Below the pieces are notes generated by a model that searched no databases, was not told where the DNA came from, and saw nothing but the letters and a program-made list of their open reading frames with translations. A DNA stretch of 64,000 nt from a virus. Both the position numbers and the translations under genes were made by a program. Positions 6,719 through 14,823 of the stretch are shown here, in pieces (position 1 is the first letter of the stretch; every line of letters starts with the position of its first letter). Location of the stretch: positions 1 to 64,000 of IMG/VR virus record IMGVR_UViG_3300035145_003993. One strand, given 5' to 3'.

Positions 6719-7288
6719 TTAAGGTTGCTTATAGTCAATATTCGGATCTTCAGATGGACTCTTTGCTTCGCCTAAAATTGGTAAAGAAACAGATGTATCA
6801 TTACCAGAAGAATTATAGTGTCGACTAAAATATGTTCCTATTGTTGAGGCTGGACTTAAAGGTTCATTACGATCATCTCTCCAACCAAAACCTTTATTTT
6901 GTCTATCTTCAGGAATTGTAGCTTGATTTTCAGTAGGTGCTGATAGGTTGTTAATGTCAGGTGAAATTAGATTAGGGCCTTTTTTATTAGGTTGGTCTTT
7001 AGCGTTTTGTAAATCATCAAACATACTTTCAGAACCACTATGAGTAAAATCTAGATGAGGAACAAAATCAGGATTTCCTAATTCAGATCTTAAATCTAAT
7101 TCTTTCATTGTATCTGTTGAAGCTTCTAAAACTTCTTGACTTCTATCAGGAAAAACAGACTGACTAGTGTAAACGCCCATTTCGCTAATACTACCACCTT
7201 TATAGGCTTCTCTTTGTCTTTTTATTTGTTCATTAAATGACGTAGCATTAACGAAATCATTAGCTCCTGATTTTCTATATCCAGCCAT
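6719..7288 (-). CDS. Hypothetical head-region protein, 189 residues
   Basis: Not recognised. Hydrophilic, probably largely extended. Notable segments are PDFVPHLDFTHSGSES, GPNLISPDINNLSAP, IPEDRQNKGFGWRDDRNEP and TIGTYFSRHYNSS. The IPEDxQ string also occurs in the next gene (5834-6709). A clear AAAGGA ribosome site lies 7 bases before ATG 7288. Its place in the prohead block suggests a virion or assembly protein. Confidence 0.5.
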   Translation of the reverse strand: MAGYRKSGANDFVNATSFNEQIKRQREAYKGGSISEMGVYTSQSVFPDRSQEVLEASTDTMKELDLRSELGNPDFVPHLDFTHSGSESMFDDLQNAKDQPNKKGPNLISPDINNLSAPTENQATIPEDRQNKGFGWRDDRNEPLSPASTIGTYFSRHYNSSGNDTSVSLPILGEAKSPSEDPNIDYKQP

Positions 7289-7319
7289 AATAAAATCCTT
7301 TCAGAAATAAAATATGATA

Positions 7320-7607
7320 TTATATACCTTTAATTATTCTTCTTCTAAGTTCTTTTTTAACTTCTTGAAGTCTTTTTAGTTCTTCAATCATTTTTGATTC
7401 TTTAATTTTACAAGCTTGATAATAATTCATGCATTTCGAAAGAGAATCAGCAAGATCAGATGCTTCAACCTCTTTGACTTTTTTAATAACTTGTGATGGA
7501 TGTGAAGCTTTTAACTCTAAAGTTTCATTCATACGTTGTCTTTCTTCACTCACCATTTCTTTAATAAGTTCAGGTGTAACCTTAATAACTTTATCTGTAT
7601 TAGACAT
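7320..7607 (-). CDS. Small coiled-coil protein in head block
   Basis: 95 residues, mostly helical. The N-terminal half (VTPELIKEMVSEERQRMNET) and the C-terminal half (SKMIEELKRLQEVKKELRRR) have heptad-like spacing, with a short CMNYYQACK link. GGAG stands 8 bases before ATG 7607. No family recognised. The position fits a small prohead core or assembly factor, which is inference. Confidence 0.5.
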   Translation of the reverse strand: MSNTDKVIKVTPELIKEMVSEERQRMNETLELKASHPSQVIKKVKEVEASDLADSLSKCMNYYQACKIKESKMIEELKRLQEVKKELRRRIIKGI

Positions 7608-7691
7608 AATTTATCTCCATATAATACTAAATTTTATATTACATAATTATATCTATATGAGTAAAATTTAAATTGTTTTTAATTTAATATT

Positions 7692-8117
7692 TTATTTCTC
7701 AGAAAAAGCTAAGTTTGCCCATTTGTCTGCTGAACCTGAAAACATCTCCATAGGATCAGACTCGTTTACAACTTGACTATATGTATCAGATGGTTTTGCT
7801 GTAAATTGATTTGGTCTATCAGCACCATTTTGCTCTTGTAAAGTTGTTTTTGCAGTATCTTGAAGAATTGATGCCATTATTGGATCACTTGTTGTTTGAG
7901 ATATTATTTTATTTGTATTGTCTTCAAATTTTTCGTTTACTATTTTTTTAGATATTTGTGAAGACATTGTATCTTGTTTAAAATTATTTGCAGAATTTGT
8001 TGAAATAAGACTTTCATTTAATGAAGATGTATCTCCACCACTAAGACCTTCAGCTAACAGTTCTACTAAACACTCTTTTACAATGCTCTTAAGCATACTT
8101 CTACTTACTTTTGCCAT
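7692..8117 (-). CDS. Hypothetical head-region protein with N-terminal amphipathic helix
   Basis: 141 residues. The N-terminus SRSMLKSIVKECLVELLAEG is a strong amphipathic helix. The middle is Ser/Thr/Asn/Gln-rich and probably disordered. The C-terminus SADKWANLAFSEK recalls the scaffold C-terminus LDRWATLAGIRK (aromatic Trp, then A-x-L-A). Helix plus disordered body is a common plan for prohead core proteins. The function is unknown. Confidence 0.5.
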   Translation of the reverse strand: MAKVSRSMLKSIVKECLVELLAEGLSGGDTSSLNESLISTNSANNFKQDTMSSQISKKIVNEKFEDNTNKIISQTTSDPIMASILQDTAKTTLQEQNGADRPNQFTAKPSDTYSQVVNESDPMEMFSGSADKWANLAFSEK

Positions 8118-8122
8118 ATTAA

Positions 8123-8671
8123 TTAATCACCTAAAAATGTTTCTACAACTTCTGTAAATTCTGATCTGTCGATTGATGTTAATCCTACAATTATTTTTCC
8201 ATTTTGTTTTGTATCAAAATATAGATTTGTACATCTTATTTCAAGTTGACTAGAACTAGAAGTAAATGTTAAAAAATTATCTAAAAGAATATCAGTTCTT
8301 GAAAAGGCTACATCTATACCATCACCTGTTGGTAAAAATTGAATCCATCTAGATATTTTTGGTAGTTTTAAAGTTTTTACTTCAACCAAGGTAAAACCTG
8401 CTTTTAAATTGTTTGCCTTTTTTTCGCTATCTTGAATTACTCCATCACCGCTAGTATCAGTAAATATATCTGTATCTGGAACAACACCATGTGTATGAAC
8501 AAAACCATTATTTGTCTCTGAGTGTCCTACAACAGCAGAATTATCATTTTTTTTGACAAAAAATGTACTAACTAGATCTGATGAAAGATCTACGACATAC
8601 GGTATAGAACTAATTTGGTATTCTGGAGTAAAATTATGACCTACTGATCTTGGGATATGAGATATCGACAT
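8123..8671 (-). CDS. Virion-region protein, paralog B of a tandem pair
   Basis: 182 residues. It begins MSISHIPRSVGHNFTPEYQI and ends IDRSEFTEVVETFLGD, the same ends as the upstream gene product (8671-9084). The middle differs and carries extra segments including VKKNDNSAVVGHSETN and DTDIFTDTSGDGVIQDS. The shared TRWIQFLPT/TQWLQFKAD type strand and CTNLYFD/CVNLYFN strand indicate one beta-rich fold. Its ATG overlaps the TAA of the upstream copy (TAATG), so translation is probably coupled. Function unknown; a head decoration or neck role is possible given the position between protease and scaffold. Confidence 0.55.
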   Translation of the reverse strand: MSISHIPRSVGHNFTPEYQISSIPYVVDLSSDLVSTFFVKKNDNSAVVGHSETNNGFVHTHGVVPDTDIFTDTSGDGVIQDSEKKANNLKAGFTLVEVKTLKLPKISRWIQFLPTGDGIDVAFSRTDILLDNFLTFTSSSSQLEIRCTNLYFDTKQNGKIIVGLTSIDRSEFTEVVETFLGD

Positions 8672-9084
8672 TAAGGTTGTCCTTCCAAGAATGTTTCTAC
8701 TACAGAAGTAAATTCTGATCTGTCTATAGCTGTTAGACCTGCTAATATTTCTAACGTTTTCCCATCATCAACATCGTTAAAATATAAATTAACACATCTA
8801 ATATGTAAAGGATATGTCCTATTCGTATCTAAAGTCATCCCATTACTACCAGCTGCAGCGTCTTTAGCACTAAAATAAACGGAAAGAATAGCATCAGCTT
8901 TAAATTGAAGCCACTGTGTTATTTTAGGAAATTCAACAACATAAACTGTACTACCGTTTACAGTTAAAGGAGAATTATTGTCATAGGTATTAATCACACC
9001 ATCTCTTGTATAAGGAATAGCACTAATTTGATATTCAGGTAAAAAATTATGACCTACTGATCTTGGAATATGTGATATTGCCAT
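8671..9084 (-). CDS. Virion-region protein, paralog A of a tandem pair
   Basis: 137 residues from ATG 9084, which overlaps the stop of the protease gene (TAATG) and has GGAG 8 bases upstream. A longer GTG start at 9093 is less likely because the paralog starts at the matching Met. It begins MAISHIPRSVGHNFLPEYQI, contains ITQWLQFKADAILSVYFSA and IRCVNLYFND, and ends IDRSEFTSVVETFLEGQP. It is shorter than paralog B. The family is not recognised by name. Conserved ends and variable middles suggest duplication and divergence of one structural unit. Confidence 0.55.
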   Translation of the reverse strand: MAISHIPRSVGHNFLPEYQISAIPYTRDGVINTYDNNSPLTVNGSTVYVVEFPKITQWLQFKADAILSVYFSAKDAAAGSNGMTLDTNRTYPLHIRCVNLYFNDVDDGKTLEILAGLTAIDRSEFTSVVETFLEGQP

Positions 9085-9686
9085 TATTTCCACTCCATTA
9101 TGTCATTAAATATTCTATCTATTCTGTCTGTTTTGTTAAATACGTTATTTATAAACTGGGGAGAAACTTCTTTTCCTTCTTTCATCATAAACGCACCAGG
9201 AGTTGAAGGCTCACTTACAAAATCCCAACAAATAAGTTGAAAATCATCTTGTACAATTTGCATATCACCTTGAATTTTTGTACTTCCAACGCCTCTAGAA
9301 GAAATTCCTAATGTTACTCCACTTTCAACTAATGATTGTAATATTTTTCCACTAGGAGTATTAAGAATTTCAACTACACCATAGACAATATTACCTTCCA
9401 TATACGCTTGTTTAATATTATGTGAAGCATTTTTTAATTCAACAACAGAAGAATCTGGATGGTCTAGTTCACCTAAAGCTCTATTTTCTTTAATAAACTT
9501 TTGATAATTTCTTATTTCTCTTTCTAGAATATTCCTTGGATAAACTCTTCCATTCTGATTTAAAGTTTCAGCTTTTTGTAAAATACCTTTCATGATTAAA
9601 GGCTTACCTAGATCTTTTTGTTCTTTAATTAATTTAGGATCGTATTCAAAATTAACCCATTCTGTAATAAGTCTTTGAGCACCCAT
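9084..9686 (-). CDS. gp21: Prohead core protease, T4 gp21-like
   Basis: 200 residues. NQNGRVYPRNILEREI, then GELDHP with His76 and VTLGISSRGVGS with Ser129/130, match the gp21 family pattern of a serine protease that cleaves prohead core and capsid proteins after assembly. Length is close to T4 gp21 (212). The start ATG 9686 has GGAG 7 bases upstream. The gene lies downstream of the portal gene and upstream of scaffold and capsid, the T4 order 20-21-22-23 with extra genes inserted. The protease would process gp23 and degrade the scaffold. Confidence 0.9.
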   Translation of the reverse strand: MGAQRLITEWVNFEYDPKLIKEQKDLGKPLIMKGILQKAETLNQNGRVYPRNILEREIRNYQKFIKENRALGELDHPDSSVVELKNASHNIKQAYMEGNIVYGVVEILNTPSGKILQSLVESGVTLGISSRGVGSTKIQGDMQIVQDDFQLICWDFVSEPSTPGAFMMKEGKEVSPQFINNVFNKTDRIDRIFNDIMEWK

Positions 9687-9687
9687 T

Positions 9688-10518
9688 TTATTCTCCTGAT
9701 ATTTCTTCTTTTAATTTTCCGATTGTTAAAAATCTTTGAAGATTTTCTTTTGACATATCATTACAATCTAAATCTTTAATGTTATTAACAACAAAGCTAT
9801 ATTTTTCATTTAAAATTTGATTGTTACAATCACTAATATAATTTTCAAGAATATTAATACAAGATATTTTTATTGCATTATATTTATTTGAAAGAGAATC
9901 TTCATTGTCTTTTATAAAAAAAGATATCATTTCTCTTTGCGATTCATTTAATTTAGAGTTATATTTTTTCTCAAACATTTCATTCATAATCTTATATGTA
10001 AGAGAATCAACTTTTTTTGGAATAATATTTTCTTTTATTAATTCTTTTTTACTAGTTAAGCTTTCATGTAATTTAATTTCATATTCAGTTACTTTGTCAA
10101 AACTTGGATTTTTATTTCTCCATTCATTCAACAAAGTCTGAATTGTTGCATATGTTCTATAATTTTTAATTTTTCCTTCGAAAATATTGCCTTTTCCAAA
10201 AGTATAGTTTAAGTCTTTAATTAAAAAGGATTTTTCTTCTTCTAATTTTTTATTATCAAACATATGATTACAAGCTTTTTTAGCTTCATTAATAATTGAA
10301 GTAGCTAAAGTTTCTGAAACATTGGAAGTTTCAGAAAGAGCTTTAAAAAGTTTATATTCTTTAAATAATTGTGTATCTTGCTTAAAATTTTTCTTTATTA
10401 TATTAATTGCAAGTTCGGCGCTTTTTTTATCATCTTCCATTAGTCTTTCACAAACAAAGTTTATAATTTGTTCATATATTATACCAATGTTTCTTTTTTT
10501 ATTATGATTCTTCGCCAT
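9688..10518 (-). CDS. Hypothetical protein between portal and protease genes
   Basis: 276 residues from ATG 10518, chosen because AAGGA lies 8 bases before it. A frame open to 10548 would overlap the portal gene further without a ribosome site. The protein is Lys/Asn/Glu-rich and almost wholly helical, starting MAKNHNKKRNIGIIYEQIIN. It has no motif I can name. T4 has the prohead core genes 67 and 68 at this place, but those are much shorter. A core or portal-associated role is inference from position only. It overlaps the portal stop by 17 bases. Confidence 0.55.
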   Translation of the reverse strand: MAKNHNKKRNIGIIYEQIINFVCERLMEDDKKSAELAINIIKKNFKQDTQLFKEYKLFKALSETSNVSETLATSIINEAKKACNHMFDNKKLEEEKSFLIKDLNYTFGKGNIFEGKIKNYRTYATIQTLLNEWRNKNPSFDKVTEYEIKLHESLTSKKELIKENIIPKKVDSLTYKIMNEMFEKKYNSKLNESQREMISFFIKDNEDSLSNKYNAIKISCINILENYISDCNNQILNEKYSFVVNNIKDLDCNDMSKENLQRFLTIGKLKEEISGE

Positions 10519-12499
10519 TGTTATCTTCCTTGTTTTCAAACATATCATCGTCTATAATTATATCAAAATCTTTGTCATTATTTTCTTTTAATAACTTATT
10601 TTTACTTAAATTTAAAGAATTAGACATTTTTTCTAAATCTTTTGACATTCTATAAGAAAGTTGTCTATCTACAAAATCATTAATTAAAGGACTTTGTGGA
10701 AGAATATTATCTGATAGTGAAGATCTAAAAACATCTTCAGAATTTGCTATTTTTATAGGCTTATTTATTCCACTACCTGATGATAAACCTGGTAAAGTTG
10801 TTTGTGACTTTCCTTTTTTTGATCCTTTTCTTTTAAATTTCCCTCTAGTTTTAGAAACTTTAGAATCAGCTTGGACAGGGTTTTCTTTATCTGGATCAAA
10901 AATATCTTTAGAGTCAAATTCTATTAAGTCATCAAACTCAGATAGATCTTTTTCTGTCATTATATTATTACCTTTTATTTCTCCTGAAAATAGATCTGAA
11001 ACAGGAGATTCATCTTCAACATCTGGGGCAGATGCTCCAGATCCAATGTCACCAGAAGACTGATCTGAGTCATCACCAAATATATCATCTTCAGTTTCTG
11101 GTAATTGTAAACCTTCAAGCTCCATTTCTCGGATTTTATCTTTTTCTCTTCCCATTTCAATTCTTGTAATTTCATCATCATTTAAATCAAGAATATGTTT
11201 TCTAATCCATTCTCTATCAACAAAACCTTCAGGAGCTCCTCCTGCTATTTCAAATTTGGTTCTTATTAACTCCAGTTTTTGTTGTTGAGCAATACTTGAT
11301 GGATTACATAATTTTAATTCAAAGTCTAATATAGATTCATCTGTATATCCGTGTGAATATAAATGAATCATTGCAATTTTATTTAATTCTGAAACTATTG
11401 TTTTTTGTATTCTTTGAATTGTTCTACTAAATCTAACATCTTCTTGAGCTAATGTAGCTTTTGATCCAATATCTTCATCATATCCAAGATATGCTTTTGG
11501 AATTTTAAGAGCTGCAAAAAGTTTCTTTTGAATATATTCAACATCTTCAATAGCTGTTGTATTTGATCCACCAGCCAAAGTATCAATTCTAGTTCCACTT
11601 TCTCCACCTCTTACTGGAAGGAAATAATCTTCATCAACTGATAGTGGATTATATCTTAAATCAACTTGTCCAGTATTTTTATCTACAACAGCATTTCTTT
11701 TTAAAGAAGATTGAGCTTGTTCAAGATAATCGGAAATATTTTCTGGAGGAATATTACCAACATCAATATAAAAAACTCTTCTTTCTGGAGATCTAATTAC
11801 TCTATATACAAGCATTGCATCTTCAATAAGAATTAGCTGACGCCAGACTCTTCGAGCACCTTCTAAAACAGAAGATCCATATGGTAAAAAAGCATCACTT
11901 CCTAAAAGTCTAAAATGAGACACTTGCCAATTTTCTAAAACCCTATTTCCTTGAGTTACCCATCTAAATCTTACAGCCCCTGGATCATTTGGATCAAAAC
12001 CTTCTTCTCTTTCTATTTCTGATATTGGTATTGGAAAAACGTTAACGACACCAAATTCAGGATGAATATCATTAAAAAGAAAAAAGTCTCCATATTTACA
12101 TAAATTTCTAACCCACATAGAAAGATTAAAATCTATATTAAGCGTATCATAAAATAATTCATCTAATATTTTTTTAATCATTCTATTTTCAGAGTAAATA
12201 TTTAAAATATTACCTTCTACATCAGGTGAAGCACATTCTTCAGAGTATATATCTAAAGCAGAAGAAATCTCTGGAGTTCCTTCCATCTCTGAAAAATCAG
12301 AATATCTTGACATTCTATCATATGATCCATAGGCTCTTAAAGTACTATTGTAAACATCACTATGTGCTTTTTTAAATACTTCTAAAGAAGATTTAGAGTA
12401 AGACTCTTTATCTTGTATCTTTTTAATTCTTCTTTTAACTACAGGACCTGATCTAAAAAGGTCTGTTAATTTTTTAAATAAATTATTATTTTCTGCCAT
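10502..12499 (-). CDS. gp20: Portal vertex protein, T4 gp20-like
   Basis: 665 residues. The first about 480 carry the gp20 pattern: EMEGTPEISSALDIYSEECA, the strand-helix NLCKYGDFFLFND, VSHFRLLG, the stem segment AMLVYRVIRSPERRVFYIDV, then LRYNPLSVDEDYFLPVRGGE and AALKIPKAYLGYDED. The region after about 480 is acidic, low-complexity and longer than in T4 gp20 (524 residues), with a KRKGSKKGK basic patch. Twelve copies form the ring through which DNA enters. It starts 4 bases after the TerL stop. The extended tail may contact the scaffold core or terminase. Confidence 0.92.
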   Translation of the reverse strand: MAENNNLFKKLTDLFRSGPVVKRRIKKIQDKESYSKSSLEVFKKAHSDVYNSTLRAYGSYDRMSRYSDFSEMEGTPEISSALDIYSEECASPDVEGNILNIYSENRMIKKILDELFYDTLNIDFNLSMWVRNLCKYGDFFLFNDIHPEFGVVNVFPIPISEIEREEGFDPNDPGAVRFRWVTQGNRVLENWQVSHFRLLGSDAFLPYGSSVLEGARRVWRQLILIEDAMLVYRVIRSPERRVFYIDVGNIPPENISDYLEQAQSSLKRNAVVDKNTGQVDLRYNPLSVDEDYFLPVRGGESGTRIDTLAGGSNTTAIEDVEYIQKKLFAALKIPKAYLGYDEDIGSKATLAQEDVRFSRTIQRIQKTIVSELNKIAMIHLYSHGYTDESILDFELKLCNPSSIAQQQKLELIRTKFEIAGGAPEGFVDREWIRKHILDLNDDEITRIEMGREKDKIREMELEGLQLPETEDDIFGDDSDQSSGDIGSGASAPDVEDESPVSDLFSGEIKGNNIMTEKDLSEFDDLIEFDSKDIFDPDKENPVQADSKVSKTRGKFKRKGSKKGKSQTTLPGLSSGSGINKPIKIANSEDVFRSSLSDNILPQSPLINDFVDRQLSYRMSKDLEKMSNSLNLSKNKLLKENNDKDFDIIIDDDMFENKEDNNGEES

Positions 12500-12502
12500 G
12501 TT

Positions 12503-14137
12503 TTATTTTCCTACTAACCAACTAAGATCTCCAAAAGGATTATTTTTTGTTGGTTTATTATTTTTTTTACCACTAAAATTATTTTGTGGCATAAAAACAG
12601 GTACAAAAGGATTCACACTGTTTTGTTTATTATTATAAAAAGGAGAAACAGCAGTGTTACTAATATTTGTATTATTTACTTCCATTCCTTTTAAAATAGC
12701 ATCTGCTTGCTGCATTTGAGTAACATTATAAGTATTCGAATTACTATCTGCTAACCAGCATCCTATAGCTAAAGACATAATTAAGTCGTCATTATAACCT
12801 TTCATTGCAGTTATTTTTTTACCATTCCAGATAAAAGTTTTTAATTCTGAATATAGTCTTTGTGAATATGACTTAATTCTTCCGTTTCTTAAACTTTCTT
12901 CAAGGTTAGCTAATATTTTATCTCTACTCTCTTTAGAAGTAGTAAATCCAGCTTTAGCTATATTATTTGCATCTCCGTACAAATATTGATACTTTTCTTT
13001 TTCTTTTGAAAAGTATATATTTTTATAACCTAATTCTGCTAATTTAACTAGCATTGTATATCCATACGCATTATTTTCAGGACAAACCATAGCATTATAA
13101 AATCTTTTAGATATGTCATATACTAAAGATGCAAATTGATCAGGTGGTATTTTTCCTTTAAATTCGCAAGCAATTGACATATCTTTGTTATTAATAACAT
13201 GGAATGCTGAATAGTCTCCACTATCACCACGTGCAATATCGCATGACATAGTATAAGTAACAGATTCAATTGGATATTCCCAATACCAAACATTGTTTCC
13301 GGGCCCGCTTTTTTCAATCGGACTCTTTGTTAGAACTCTTAAATTTTCTAAAACGTCATTAGATAAAAAAGTATCACCTGAAGATGCGAAGTCACATAAA
13401 AGCTCTTGAGAAACCTGCTTTTTAGACATATTTTTAGTTTCTTTATCAAACCAATCATCGTCTCTTTCCGGGTGAACATCCCACATTAACTTAATAGGAT
13501 TAAATTTATTTTCTTTTCTTTCAGCCTTTGTATATATTTCATGATATTGTCCACCAACACCATTAGGTGTTGATAACAAAATAGCACGTCCACCTGTTGA
13601 TAGTGTAGGATAAAGACCCATCCATAATTCGTCAAAATTTCTTACAAAAGCAGCCTCGTCTACAATTAACAAAGAAAGAGCTTCAGAACGACCTGCATCT
13701 TCAGATGTAGGTACAGCTTTAATTTGTGATCCATTTGAGAATTCAACTTGTTGCTTGTTATTAGCAGTGATTACTGGAACTAATAACCATTTAGGCATTG
13801 ATTTTATATACGTTTTTACTTTTCTAATAAAGTTTTGTGCAACTGCTAATTTAGTAGCAATAATAAGAATGTTTTTTTCTTTATAAAAAACTGCTTGCCA
13901 AACAGCATAAGCAGCAACTAATGTTGACAATCCTAACTGACGAGATTTTAAAATAATGTTAAATCTATGATCATTAAAATCTTTTACACAATCATCTTGA
14001 AAAGGAAAAGTATTAAATCTAATTAATCCTTTTAAAGGGTGTTGGATTTTAAGGTATCTATTCATAAAATAAACTGGGTCTTTACCACATTTAATTATTT
14101 CTGAAATTTGACCATTTTTTGATTTAACATTAGCCAT
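12503..14137 (-). CDS. gp17: Terminase large subunit, T4 gp17-like
   Basis: 544 residues. ATPase domain: Walker A SRQLGLST (65-72), Walker B LSLLIVDEAAF (154-164, Asp160 and catalytic Glu161) and the coupling motif ILLSTPNGVGG. Nuclease domain of RNase H fold: SCDIARGDSGDYSAF (first Asp near 298), CPENNAYG, and GYNDDLIMS near 449 with the last acidic pair. It cuts concatemeric DNA and drives packaging through the portal. Length fits the family (T4 gp17 is 610). Unlike T4, genes 18 and 19 do not follow; the portal gene comes next. Confidence 0.95.
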   Translation of the reverse strand: MANVKSKNGQISEIIKCGKDPVYFMNRYLKIQHPLKGLIRFNTFPFQDDCVKDFNDHRFNIILKSRQLGLSTLVAAYAVWQAVFYKEKNILIIATKLAVAQNFIRKVKTYIKSMPKWLLVPVITANNKQQVEFSNGSQIKAVPTSEDAGRSEALSLLIVDEAAFVRNFDELWMGLYPTLSTGGRAILLSTPNGVGGQYHEIYTKAERKENKFNPIKLMWDVHPERDDDWFDKETKNMSKKQVSQELLCDFASSGDTFLSNDVLENLRVLTKSPIEKSGPGNNVWYWEYPIESVTYTMSCDIARGDSGDYSAFHVINNKDMSIACEFKGKIPPDQFASLVYDISKRFYNAMVCPENNAYGYTMLVKLAELGYKNIYFSKEKEKYQYLYGDANNIAKAGFTTSKESRDKILANLEESLRNGRIKSYSQRLYSELKTFIWNGKKITAMKGYNDDLIMSLAIGCWLADSNSNTYNVTQMQQADAILKGMEVNNTNISNTAVSPFYNNKQNSVNPFVPVFMPQNNFSGKKNNKPTKNNPFGDLSWLVGK

Positions 14138-14140
14138 TTT

Positions 14141-14509
14141 TTATTTTACCTCATACACATAAGTACAAGTAAATAAAAGTTTTCTAAATGGACTATAAGG
14201 ACTAACTGTCATGGTTTCAAATTTATCATTGTCAGATATTTTTTTCTCAACAAGATCTCTACCAGCGCATTCTTTAAATTCTTTTTTTATTGTCTTCAGT
14301 CTTGATTTGATCATTTCATCTGATTCTTTTCTTAATCTAGAAATTTGATTGTGGAGATCACTTTCTTTAGAAGAATTAAAAATCGTAATATAACTAACAT
14401 TAAGACATCCATTAACAATTTTTGCAATAGTTTTTCTAGATCCACTTTCTGATGTGTAGTTATATACATTGTCTATTGCAGACCCTAAATGTAGTAAATC
14501 TTGTTCCAT
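14141..14509 (-). CDS. Hypothetical protein upstream of TerL
   Basis: 122 residues, not recognised. An N-terminal mixed region (DNVYNYTSESGSRKTIAKIV), a central coiled coil (HNQISRLRKESDEMIKSRLK) and a C-terminal hydrophobic strand pair (FRKLLFTCTYVYEVK). It has AAGGA before ATG 14509 and ends 4 bases before TerL. In T4 the small terminase gene 16 holds this place, but this sequence does not show the gp16 pattern; a better candidate stands at 49356-49733. Confidence 0.5.
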   Translation of the reverse strand: MEQDLLHLGSAIDNVYNYTSESGSRKTIAKIVNGCLNVSYITIFNSSKESDLHNQISRLRKESDEMIKSRLKTIKKEFKECAGRDLVEKKISDNDKFETMTVSPYSPFRKLLFTCTYVYEVK

Positions 14510-14559
14510 TTTAAATTCCTTTTTATCTATTTATTTAATTAATTATTACTTACAATAAC

Positions 14560-14823
14560 TTATTTATTAGGACGCCACCCATTATTCCATTTTTCTTTAT
14601 TATGGTAATAATATAAATCATAACATATTTCACACAAATTACTTTTCTTAAGACATTCGACATCTTCTACAGTCGATATTAATTTTTTACAAAAACTGCA
14701 ATCTAGAGGTAAAGGTTGATCTCCTATAGGTCTAATAAATTTAACACCATTTAAAATAGTTTCTTCTTCGTTATTGTCTATTTTTTCCCATTTTTGATTA
14801 AGAACAGAAGACATAAGAGTCAT
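14560..14823 (-). CDS. Small zinc-ribbon-like protein
   Basis: 87 residues from ATG 14823, which has AAGGA 6 bases upstream; the frame is open to 14844 and another Met lies at 14814. Two Cys pairs, LDCSFCKK and LCEICYD, 18 residues apart, form a probable zinc-binding site, followed by YYHNKEKWNNGWRP. The N-terminus overlaps the end of the Mre11-Rad50 gene by 26 bases. Small proteins of this plan recur in marine T4-like phages without known function. Confidence 0.6.
   Translation of the reverse strand: MTLMSSVLNQKWEKIDNNEEETILNGVKFIRPIGDQPLPLDCSFCKKLISTVEDVECLKKSNLCEICYDLYYYHNKEKWNNGWRPNK

Noticed and set aside
14141-14509. Small terminase because of its place before TerL
   Set aside because: The sequence lacks the gp16-like helical spacing and has a beta-type C-terminus; only position would support it.
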